From contig JAQIWT010001634.1 of the NCBI GenBank assembly GCA_034696485.1, forward strand, positions 1 through 10,051: a DNA stretch of 10,051 bases, given 5' to 3'. Below the pieces are notes generated by a model. It did no database searches. It was not told the DNA's origin and saw only the letters and a program-made list of their open reading frames with translations. Made by a program: the position numbers and the translations under genes. The DNA comes from Isohypsibius dastychi (Eukaryota; Tardigrada; Eutardigrada; Parachela; Isohypsibiidae). This document shows positions 1-7,016 of this stretch, one piece after another; positions within the stretch are counted from its first letter, which is position 1, and the number at the start of each line of letters is the position of its first letter.

Positions 1-303
1 TGTTTCTCGCCGGCCTCATGAGAGCATAAACGCTGTTTCTGGTTGCAGAGCCAGAATGATCACATTGTGTTCGCTTGTGCGTAAGACATGGTGCTGTGTG
101 TCGAGTTCATTGGAAGATGCACTCAGTAACGAGCACCATACAAAGAAAAAGTAGTCATCATGTTTCCTGCCAGAAAACTCACTCCGGGACAGAACATGAC
201 TGCGGCTCCTGAGAGAAATCATGTTTCTCGCCGGGCCAAACCATGATCATCCGGCGCCAAATAGTAGGAAAAACACCTCTGAACAAATACGATCTGGATG
301 CCG

Positions 304-347
304 AATCCGGCCGAACTGCCTCTATTTTTAGAGACCGTATCCGGATT
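304..347. repeat. Compound hairpin
   Basis: AATCCGG at 304-310 pairs with CCGGATT at 341-347. Inside it CTCTA at 320-324 pairs with TAGAG at 329-333 around a short T loop. Both stems are perfect but short, so the structure could be chance. There is no tail or context that would make it a terminator or RNA gene. Confidence 0.35.
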
Positions 348-1763
348 ATGATAAATTCAAGATTTATTACAAGACAGCCGCTTTTGTACACTTTGTGGCT
401 CCATAGGAACAAATCATTCGAACAAACACCAGCATGTGCAGCAATATTCGCTGCAAAAATGTTTTCAGCAGCGACAAAAAATTATGATCGTGGTGTGAAG
501 TAGCCGTATTCCGGCAGTTTCGTTACCAAAAGAACTCAAAGTCTATTAAAAAAGCCTGCACGGCCTTCAACAAGTAAGAACAAGTGACCACCTAGAAGAG
601 TTGACCGGAGACATTCGGTGTACTATTCCGCGGTGATGAGGGGATGATTGGGGACGAAAATCCAGACTACCATAATCTGATCAGTTTTGACTTGGTTGTG
701 ACTTGTGAGCAGTCCTAAGGCGGCTTCAGATTCTGCTTAACCGCCACGCTACCGCTTGAGAGCCGCGTGCCCACTCGCCTTGAAGCCTGCTGAAATCAAG
801 AATCGAAAGCAAACCCTCTAGCGCCTTATCTCGCTCGCCTTGAACACGCTACCGCCCCTTCCGACGTCTGAGAAAGCGAACGTGGGCGGAAAAAGCTGGA
901 GTGCCTTGGTGGCGGCCCATGTCAAACAGTAAGTCAGCCAATTGTCGATGAATAGCTGTTTTTCAAGATTTTACCCTTATCCAGGACTGCTGGTGTGACA
1001 AAACCACTTTCCTTACTTCATGGAACTAGTCAAGCAAATCTACAACGACCATACGGCAGCGAAGGTTGTTTCACGAGTGAACATTCTGTCCGCAGAACAC
1101 ATAATTCCAGCGAAATTTCTTTGTTCAACGCAGCAGTCAACAATGCGGCTAGGCGAGACGCTGGTTGACAATATGGCTTGATGCAGGTGAAATTACTCCA
1201 GTGAGGCAGAGGTGAATAATGGCGAAAATATGGTTCTCGATTCAATCTACGGTAATGTGACTTCGTGTCCTGTTCGAACCGCGTTGTACGGTTAACTGTT
1301 GAATGACGAGCATGTCAGTGAGAAATACGTGGTCAGAGAGACATTGATGAAGAAAATACGTTCTGGACGACTGAAGTATAATCAAAGATTTGGGTACGTT
1401 AGTTACTGAATTTCATTGATTGTTGTTTCTTTGCGGCATTTTCAAGCTAAACACCCATTGCGATCTGCATCGATATCAAACAACACGTTGCTGGAGCGCA
1501 TTCCGCTATAAACTCGCGATCTTTCCGAAGTCACCTGTTGTAAGCGATTTTTGCTAGTTCATGCTATGAACTTTCAGAGAAGAGATTTTTTATCCATCAA
1601 AAATTTATATTTCACTGAAGACATTTAAAATACCCTGAGTTCTGGCATGAGTGGAAACATGGCACCAGAAACTGCAGTGGCGCGTAGGCGTATCCACCGG
1701 GCAATTATAATCACTACACCGTTGAACCGATACCACTTCAAAGGACACAGCACCGTTTTAACG

Positions 1764-1798
1764 GGCCATACCCCAGCACATTTCAATGGGGCATGGCC
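1764..1798. repeat. Inverted repeat, 11-base arms
   Basis: GGCCATACCCC at 1764-1774 faces GGGGCATGGCC at 1788-1798. The arms pair at 10 of 11 positions around a 13-base loop. The structure lies 58 bases outside the left tip of the foldback element and has no sequence in common with that element's arms. It may be a remnant of a small inverted-repeat element or a local DNA structure; nothing nearby says which. Confidence 0.45.
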
Positions 1799-1856
1799 TC
1801 AATTCTAGATCAACATCGGATGTGGGGATGGGCGTTGATGTTGACGTTGACGTGTG

Positions 1857-2127
1857 TAGCCGGCAGAATTGTTGATATGTTGAATGTTGACTCAACATGT
1901 CAACAATTCTGCCGGCAGCAGTAGCCGGCGGAATTGTTGAGTGGGTTCGGCAGAAATGTTGAATATTGCGAATAACCAATTGCACTGCAGGTTAAACATT
2001 TTGGGGCTGACCAATGGCCACAAGGTTGACGGAGGGGGTAGGCAGGCAACTAATAGAGTCACAGAGGATGGGTCAGAACTCAACAATTCTGCCAAAGGCA
2101 GAGGGAGACTCAACAATTCTGCCAAAG
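1857..2127 (+). repeat. Left arm of foldback element
   Basis: This 271-base terminal inverted repeat mirrors 2773-3043. From the tip it holds the palindrome 1859-1916, a second inward copy of the tip motif at about 1921-1939 (TAGCCGGCGGAATTGTTGA), a diverged copy near 1949, and a unique stretch from about 1965 to 2070. Two copies of TCAACAATTCTGCC near 2080 and 2110 complete it. The open frames in this arm recur on the other strand of the right arm, as expected for a repeat rather than a gene. Confidence 0.9.
1859..1916. repeat. Terminal palindrome of left arm
   Basis: GCCGGCAGAATTGTTGA at 1859-1875 pairs perfectly with 1900-1916. After one mismatch, ATGTTGA (1877-1883) pairs with TCAACAT (1892-1898) around an 8-base loop. 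The palindrome sits at the extreme tip, where a transposase would bind or cut. It has its counterpart at 2984-3041. Confidence 0.85.
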
Positions 2128-2772
2128 TCATCTTATTACCGCAACGGGTGACCCTTCTCCAAAAAATATAAGCAATATGCGTAATTCGTTGATCAAAGCT
2201 CGCATTATCGACGAATTTCGCACCGTTACGTTTTAATCATAACCTGGCTGGCTGATGATGCTCGATGCTCGTTCGGTTATCAGTGTTATCGTTCCCACTT
2301 GGGTAGTATTGTTGTTGTGAACTCATAGCCCATAGGGTCAGTTATTTAGACCACTTCTCTTCTCACATGGCCAAGTACATACAAAAGCAGATAGCCTCTT
2401 CGTTTCATCCAGTTTGATGCATCGAGAAAACATCGCGTTTTGCGTTTCGTAAAATCTGAGTTCTGAACAGTGACAAGAGCCGTTATAGGTCCAACTCAAA
2501 ATAGTGGATGGCCAAGTCAGTGGCATTTTTCATCAAACATTTCTTTCATTGCCTTGCATATGCCGGCACGAGACGTGTACATACAGCATAAATATTACTT
2601 CGCTAATTAGCTTACCTCTACAAAATTACGTAAGATATTAATTTTGTTATGCGCCGTAAAAGTGACACCACCATTTTTCTCTGTATTTGGCAGAATTGTT
2701 GAGTTCTGTCTGCCTTTGGCAGAATCGTTGAGTTTCTCTCTGCCTTTGGCAGAATTGTTGAATTCTGTCTGC
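2128..2772. other. Central segment of foldback element (non-coding)
   Basis: This is the 645-base stretch between the 271-base arms. Its last hundred bases, from 2676, are the extra subterminal repeats present only on the right side. The rest, about 550 bases, shows no inverted homology between its two ends, no reading frame longer than about 60 codons and no transposase motif. The element therefore depends on a transposase encoded elsewhere. No cargo gene is visible. Confidence 0.6.
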
Positions 2773-2826
2773 CTTTGGCAGAATTGTTGAGTTTCCCTCT
2801 GCCTTTGGCAGAATTGTTGAGTTCTG
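2676..2826 (+). repeat. Subterminal tandem array, alternating 29/30-base units
   Basis: GGCAGAATTGTTGAG-type units begin at 2689, 2718, 2748, 2777 and 2807, so spacing alternates 29, 30, 29, 30. The linkers alternate too: TTCTGTCTGCCTTT-like after the first and third unit, TTTCCCTCTGCCTTT-like after the second and fourth. The true period is thus a 59-base dimer. A degenerate half unit precedes it at 2676. The unit at 2718 has one base changed (AATCG). The last two units belong to the arm shared with the left side, and the others are an expansion on the right only. Confidence 0.85.
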
Positions 2827-3043
2827 ACCCATCCTCTGTGACGCTATTAGTTGCCTGCCTACCCCCTCGGTCAACCTTGTGGCCATTGGTCAGCCCCAAA
2901 ATGTTTAACCTGCAGTGCAATTGGTTATTCGCAATATTCAACATTTCTGCCGAACCCACTCAACAATTCCGCCGGCTACTGCTGCCGGCAGAATTGTTGA
3001 TATGTTGAGTCAACATTCAACATATCAGCAATTCTGCCGGCTA
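2773..3043 (-). repeat. Right arm of foldback element
   Basis: This is the reverse complement of 1857-2127, with five substitutions scattered from tip to base. It carries the tip palindrome at 2984-3041 and the unique stretch in the same order. The arm passes without a break into the extra repeats at 2676-2772. Confidence 0.9.
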
Positions 3044-3134
3044 TAGACGTGGGATTAGTTGTCGAGGCCAATTGTTGCCTTTCATGAAAAAAGTCAATAT
3101 TTTGAAGTCACTTTCTTCCAACAGCGTAACTCAC

Positions 3135-3411
3135 CGCCGATAATCGTCGTAGTTTGGAATTCTTCCAAATCCAGCGAAGCGTTTTTCAACCTACGCGACG
3201 ATAAAAGATCTCAGCTCTAGTTGCAACGCCTTTTCTTGAAGAAATGCTCATAAGGTGATCCGATTCTGAACCAGAATTTTTCATTCATCAGCAAATGGCT
3301 TCGCAGCTTCTTTGAATGACGTACCTTTAGCGAATAGGCGCACACTGCTTGTTTGTCGTAATCCAAGATGACACTAAGAACATAACACAGCAGAGCGAGT
3401 CTGCCGGACAT
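3135..3411 (-). CDS. Putative secreted peptide precursor, first two exons (partial)
   Basis: I do not recognise this gene. Exon 1 (3411-3325) starts at an ATG with A at -3 and encodes 29 residues: a hydrophobic core (residues 5-16) and a plausible signal-peptidase site after AVCA (residue 25). It ends at an excellent donor, AAG|GTACGT. A 134-base intron with a mediocre acceptor (CGCGTAG) would join it in phase 0 to exon 2 (3190-3135), encoding VEKRFAGFGRIPNYDDYRR. That exon ends in phase 2 at another good donor, CG|GTGAGT. A signal peptide followed by a Lys-Arg site and a short Phe/Gly/Tyr-rich stretch fits a neuropeptide or hormone precursor, or any small secreted protein. The next exon is not seen. 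Transcription would run into the foldback element 91 bases further on, placing that element in intron 2. Exon 1 is moderately supported and exon 2 is weaker. Confidence 0.35.
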
Positions 3412-3929
3412 TTTTGAACGTGAACCATGGCTCTTGGGGTTTTAGTCAAAATCAGTCTCTTTTATATACGTTCAGCGGAGCTAGGTAGTTCGGGGTTTAA
3501 TCAAGCTTTAACTTGCACCGAATCTGAGATGCCTCTTGAAACTAGCTTCCTGATCAGGCTTGGACCATCAGAGCTTTTTGCCAATAAGCGGTTCTTTAAG
3601 AAGCAACTACGGCTCAGTATGGGTTCAGAACTCAAACAGAGGCGGTTAGATGCGAACCCACTTCATATGATACCAGGTTATTTCTTGTACAAATAAATCA
3701 GCAACATCTCCCCATCACAGTCATGTAGATTACCGAAATTGAATGATATTTATACTCTTGTAGCCGGACTTTTGACCGGCTACAGCGTCTACGATACACC
3801 GGCTACGCTGTCCGTGTGACCTTTCACTACACCATTTGTACCACATGGGAAACAACTGCTCGCTTTTGCTGCATGCAAGACTTACTATTTGGACAAAGCC
3901 ACGAAATACTGAATAGAACTAAGAGTCAT
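3412..3929. other. Intergenic region between peptide exon and four-TM gene
   Basis: A plus-strand frame opens at 3427 in a good animal start context (ACCATGG), runs 89 codons and stops at 3696, where AATAAA (3692-3697) overlaps the stop. It starts only 15 bases from the divergent minus-strand ATG at 3411. I see no domain, no clear signal peptide and no relative, so I do not call it a gene, although a small lineage-specific protein is possible. From 3761 to 3810 there are nested inverted repeats, listed separately. Nothing else is evident. Confidence 0.3.
3761..3810. repeat. Nested inverted repeats with TAGCCGG ends
   Basis: TAGCCGG (3761-3767) pairs with CCGGCTA (3776-3782) over an 8-base loop. 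CAGCGT (3783-3788) then pairs with ACGCTG (3805-3810), and a further CCGGCTA lies at 3799-3805. The heptamer is the same as the outermost bases of the foldback element. This may be a tip-derived remnant or a related miniature element, but shared sequence is limited to seven bases. Confidence 0.45.
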
Positions 3930-4697
3930 TTACTCAGCAGACAGTACGGGTGGGACTACCGCATTAGAGGCTTCTCTCGTTTGAAGATCTTGTGGAGCAA
4001 CCACTTGATCAGTACTTTGAATATTACTGGAAATAGTCTGAATAGCTTCAATATAAGATGGAGGCATCTCTTCCCATTTCGGATCCGTCTCATCCTGACA
4101 TGCCGAATACGGCGGCGGATATGATTCCGGCCTGTACAGCGTGGACACACTGGTAAATTGCGAACTGGGTGTCGGTGATCTCGGCCTTGTGAAATCGGGT
4201 GCCCTCAGCTTCCGCGCTTCCCCAATAATGCATCCCGATATAAAACTACATATCAAAAACGCCGCTATCCCAGAAATAGCCGGTGTGGATCCAGAGTCGG
4301 AGATAGTGTTATTCGGGTCAAAGTAGAGAATGGTGCCTTCGATGAACGATCCGATCCCCAATCCGCATAATATGATGCAAGTCGCTGAGTAAATGATGAG
4401 AAAATGACGATAGATGGAAAAGAGTCGTCTTTCGTATGTCTCGCGTGATTCTGCTTCCAAAGCTGTTAGTGATGATTTGGCACTTTTGATGTAACTTGAA
4501 CCAGTTACAGCGTACAGACCAGTTAGGATCAAGCCGATGTATAGTCCCACCGTCATACTTGGCACACCTGAAAACATTCATTAAATCATCGTTCGGAAGC
4601 AGAGGAGGGATAACTAACCGTAAGGCTGAGTGAGACTGGGAATCGCGATCATGAATCCCAAGATGACCTGAACTGCGCCATACCAACTGACTCCCAT
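3930..4697 (-). CDS. Four-transmembrane protein with PPxY tail (MS4A/TMEM255-like)
   Basis: There are two exons: 4697-4619 and 4567-3930. The 51-base intron (4618-4568) has donor G|GTTAGT and acceptor TTTTCAG, joins in phase 1 and yields 238 residues. The ATG at 4697 is the first after an in-frame stop. The protein has a very short N-terminus and four hydrophobic segments at about 8-22, 31-50, 81-106 and 123-142. A charged loop (ALEAESRETYERR) lies between the second and third. The roughly 95-residue tail is rich in Ser, Thr and Pro and carries PPPY (177-180) and PPSY (195-198). Such PPxY motifs recruit WW-domain proteins, notably NEDD4-type ubiquitin ligases, so a role in membrane trafficking or turnover is an inference. 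Topology recalls MS4A/CD20-like and TMEM255 proteins, but I cannot assign a family firmly. The upstream start is divergent from the first caspase gene. An additional upstream exon is possible, since CCAG lies 7 bases before the ATG. Confidence 0.75.
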
Positions 4698-4735
4698 CCT
4701 CAAACTGGTTATTAATTTTGCAACGATTTCTCGAT

Positions 4736-4752
4736 GTAAATCTTAGATTTAC
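4736..4752. repeat. Perfect 17-base palindrome
   Basis: GTAAATCT (4736-4743) and AGATTTAC (4745-4752) are exact reverse complements around one central base. The site lies 39 bases upstream of the start codon of the four-TM gene and inside the shared upstream region. It has the form of a dimeric transcription-factor site, but I cannot match it to a known factor. Confidence 0.5.
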
Positions 4753-5147
4753 GTATTTTTGTGGAATCAGTCGAAAATGTGTTGTTGACATTAATTGCTG
4801 GTGGTGGTTCTCGTTTCATTCTGCGATATGATGATGTTCCGTGTTGTTATGATTGCATGTGGTGGTAGGAGGGAGATATGCAGTGCGCCTTTGTTCAGTT
4901 ATCTGCTTTTTCAACGCATCAGTGCACCTCTAGCTAACTTCAGTCTAAAATCGAGGTTAATTTCAGCGAAATGATTCATCAAATTTGCACTTTGTCATCC
5001 AACCATAAGCAAAGAGCTTTTAAGGATCTGCAGTTCCCATTCTCCAGTCATTCATTCAGTGAGGATACAACGGTCCAGTATTGATAACACAGGTTGGCAT
5101 GTGCTTAAATACCAAATACATTCCAGTTGCCCACATCAAAATCTTTC

Positions 5148-5149
5148 AG
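5148..5149 (+). promoter_or_regulatory. Splice-acceptor-like site in caspase 1 leader
   Basis: AATCTTTCAG ends here with a short pyrimidine run, leaving a 14-base leader before ATG 5164. It could end a 5'-UTR intron or accept a spliced leader. The second caspase gene has a similarly placed site (TGTATTACAG, ending 7000, 16 bases before its ATG). Confidence 0.35.
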
Positions 5150-5163
5150 TTCTCGTCAAAACC

Positions 5164-6353
5164 ATGTCAGCACCGTCGAGTGTGCCTCTTTCATCTGATG
5201 ATGCGACTGACGCAATTGGCTCCCTGATCTCCCGATTTCGTCTCTCACTTCCAGACCCACCTGTTGCACAATCAAACTCCCAGTCTCGCCGTTCCTTAAC
5301 TTCAAACGTCTCGGACTTTCACGAGCGCTACAACATGGGCCATGAAAGCCGAGGATTGGCCGTCATTATCAATAACAAGAATTTTCGTCCAGATCTTGGA
5401 TTGGGAACTCGAACAGGAACGGATGTCGATGCTGCCGATCTGGAAGACCTATTTTTGACTCTGGGCTTTGCAAAGAATTCCGTGTTTCGCTATGATGATG
5501 TTACGTGTGGTGACATGTTGCGAATGATGAAGCATTATGCGGGATGTAATTATGAAGGGATGGATTGCTGTATGTTTGCTATTTTGAGTCATGGTAAGGA
5601 GGGGTTGATTTTCGGTCGAGATGGAAAAGTTGCACTGGATACCCTTTTGGAACCATTCAAAAGCAAAGCGCACCAGGTAAACAATACGCGTCATTGCCCG
5701 CTTCGCTTTCTTGTTGTGCCCATGGATATGGATATGGATATGGATCCCATTTTCCTTGTTGAACTCCGACTAGCTGGGTTTTGTATATTGTAACGCTTGG
5801 CAGTTCTTTGAGTTTTAATAAGACATGCTCTACTAAAAATTTTTCAAAGAAAAACCAGTCCGATTGTGAAACAGTTCACGCGCTTCGCTTCCACAAAGCG
5901 TCAAATTGCCAACCGTTTGGTTAACAACAATGTTCCAGACCTTATTTATGCTTGCAGAGTTTGATTGGCAAGCCAAAAATCTTCTTGGTTCAAGCCTGCC
6001 GAGGAGAAAAATTTGAAGATGGAATCGATCTGATTTCGGCAGATGATCAATATGTCCAGCGGATTCCTTTGGAAGCTGATTTCCTCTACGCCTACTCTAC
6101 TGTTCCTGGGTATTTTTCCTGGAGAAATGGAATGAAAGGCTCTTGGTTTATCCAAGCGTTGGTGAAGAAAGTTAAGGAGAATAAGCGGAATGCGGAGATG
6201 GACTTTGTTCGGTTACTGACACGAGTCAACTATGAAGTTGCTTACCATTTTCAGTCCAATGTTCCAGAACAGCCTGATAGACATATGCGGAAACAAATGC
6301 CCAGTATCGTTTCAATGCTGACTAAAGATCTGTTTTTCTATCACTCGAAATAG
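5164..6353 (+). CDS. Effector-type caspase 1 (caspase-3/7-like)
   Basis: This is a cysteine protease of apoptosis (peptidase family C14) that cleaves after Asp. Exons 5164-5676 and 5958-6353 join in phase 0 to give 302 residues. The intron (281 bases) has donor CAG|GTAAAC and acceptor TTGCAG. The prodomain is short, about 55 residues, with no CARD or DED, as in effector caspases. The large subunit carries pocket Arg83 in RTGTDVDA, catalytic His143 in SHGKEG and catalytic Cys185 in QACRG. The small subunit starts near IPLEADFLYAYS and has YFSWRNGMKGSWFIQAL, with Arg227 as the second pocket Arg. The linker lacks an obvious IETD-type site but offers Asp200/Asp201 (SADD) for processing. The length matches caspase-3/7. 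ATG 5164 is chosen for its context (AAACCATGT); an upstream in-frame extension to 5059 has no ATG. ATTAAA at 6481 may be the poly(A) signal. The fold, active site and class are certain, but the exact orthologue is not. Confidence 0.95.
5722..5745 (+). repeat. (ATGGAT)4 microsatellite in caspase 1 intron
   Basis: Four perfect copies of the hexamer ATGGAT lie inside the intron. They would encode Met-Asp repeats in the intron-retained reading, and copy number is likely to vary between individuals. Confidence 0.9.
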
Positions 6354-7016
6354 CGCTGTTTTCGATCTCGATGTATTTATGGAGTGACTTCAACTATACC
6401 GTCTGAGAGTAAAATACGAAACTGCAACTTTTTGCCCACATGACACTGACCAATGTAGCACTGGATCCGGACAAACACAGATTAAAGCATCCGTGGCTGA
6501 GCAGTCAGTTTTTATAAACGTAACCGAAATCATGCTTCTTGCATCCTGGACGCCAATGCCGCTGAGTAACTCGAGATTTTTGCTCCATTTAAAATAACTT
6601 TGAGTTGATTTGGGGTTGGACAGCTGGTAACTCTTCTCAGCTGATAACAACACATTGTCAGACAGCACTTGACTGTCGCAACTGACCCGCTTGTACTGTA
6701 TACACCGAGTGGGTCATTTTGATCCTCGTTTACCGTAAGCAAAAGAATAAGCCGACCTAGATTGAATGTGAGGCCATGGAAGGAAGGTTCCGCATCAGTG
6801 AACTTTGGCTGGTCGTTCCACTCATGCTCTATGTTTTATTTTTCTGTAGTTCAAGCTGTACCTTGACCACCCAAAAACTTTCTGAAAAGCAGTGAAGCTT
6901 ATGTTCCTACATCCAGCATACCAAATTACGTGTTGTTTTGTGCCACTGTGTCAGGCCTCATCTTGTGGCAACTGGAAATCTCATCGGAATTGTATTACAG
7001 TACGCATCAGGAAGAC
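6354..7016. other. Intergenic region between the two caspase genes
   Basis: No gene is supported here. It contains the 3' end of caspase 1, with ATTAAA at 6481-6486, 128 bases after the stop. The 5' side of caspase 2 has two acceptor-like sites: TTTTTCTGTAG ending at 6849, with a long pyrimidine tract, and TGTATTACAG ending at 7000. An upstream ATG at 6901 is out of frame with the caspase and its frame overlaps the caspase start. If the 6849 acceptor is used, that upstream frame would depress translation; if the 7000 acceptor is used, it is removed. Confidence 0.35.
6481..6486 (+). terminator. Candidate poly(A) signal ATTAAA
   Basis: This is the commonest variant of AATAAA and lies 128 bases after the caspase 1 stop codon. 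I saw no AATAAA between the stop and this site. Position and sequence fit, but there is no other proof. Confidence 0.3.

Larger units (their letters stand above)
1..1856. other. Intergenic region without a supported gene
   Basis: I see no coding exon I can defend here. Open frames are short, lack domain-like sequence and appear on both strands at similar length. What is visible: a 13-base motif (TGTTTCTCGCCGG) at 1-13 and again at 222-234, with a degenerate copy near 161; a compound hairpin at 304-347; two 11-base direct repeats, CACGCTACCGC at 745-755 and 845-855, flanking two copies of CTCGCCTTGAA at 774-784 and 834-844; a strong hairpin at 1764-1798; and a GTTGAY triplet run at about 1834-1850, directly beside the foldback element. 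Undetected exons of genes reaching in from outside cannot be excluded. Confidence 0.5.
1857..3043. mobile_element. Non-autonomous foldback-type DNA transposon
   Basis: The element is bounded by TAGCCGGC on the left and GCCGGCTA on the right. Its arms, 1857-2127 and 2773-3043, are each 271 bases long and are reverse complements with 5 mismatches by my count. Each arm has three zones from the tip inward: a terminal palindrome, a unique stretch of about 130 bases, and subterminal repeats carrying the core GGCAGAATTGTTGA. The number of subterminal repeats differs between arms (2 left, 5 right). The 645-base centre has no transposase. Long arms with internal tandem repeats and an unrelated middle are the hallmark of foldback elements in animals, a class that includes Galileo-like members of the P superfamily. 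The superfamily here is unknown. Possible target duplications are an imperfect 8-base pair, GACGTGTG (1849-1856) and GACGTGGG (3046-3053), or simply the dinucleotide TA. The close match of the arms suggests recent insertion or gene conversion. Confidence 0.85.
4698..5163. promoter_or_regulatory. Shared divergent upstream region of four-TM gene and caspase 1
   Basis: These 466 bases separate two divergent start codons and must hold both promoters unless distant exons exist. Visible elements: a perfect palindrome at 4736-4752, a TATA-like TTTTAAGG at 5018-5025 about 32 bases before a TCATTC initiator-like site at 5049, a second initiator-like TCAGT at 5057, and a splice-acceptor-like ATCTTTCAG ending at 5149, 14 bases before the caspase ATG. 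The acceptor suggests a 5'-UTR intron or leader trans-splicing. None of these is proven. Confidence 0.3.

Noticed and set aside
1030-1245. 71-codon minus-strand frame
   Set aside because: No domain, no splice sites linking it to other exons, and composition typical of chance open frames.
1272-1280. GTTCGAACC, resembling a tRNA T-loop
   Set aside because: The flanking bases do not form the five-base T stem, and no acceptor or anticodon arm can be drawn.
1892-2171. Open frames in the left and right foldback arms giving near-identical proteins
   Set aside because: They occur on opposite strands of the two arms and simply mirror the inverted repeat. They contain no transposase motif and are overlapped by other frames.
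2689-2826. Regular 29/30-base repeats that look CRISPR-like
   Set aside because: There are no unique spacers: the whole unit repeats, linkers included, and the array is part of the arm of an inverted-repeat element in an animal genome.
3427-3696. 89-codon plus-strand frame with good start context
   Set aside because: No domain, no clear signal peptide, no splice partner and no relative. The start context alone is not enough for a gene call.
4318-4791. 157-codon minus-strand frame overlapping the four-TM gene
   Set aside because: It reads through the intron in another frame and lacks hydrophobic segments. The spliced frame gives a coherent membrane protein instead.
5059-5163. In-frame extension of caspase 1 upstream of ATG 5164
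   Set aside because: It begins at GTG, contains no ATG and is interrupted by an acceptor-like site at 5149. Non-ATG initiation is unlikely when a well-placed ATG follows.
6390-6668. 92-codon minus-strand frame between the caspases
   Set aside because: No recognisable motif and no splice context. It lies where the 3' end of caspase 1 should be.
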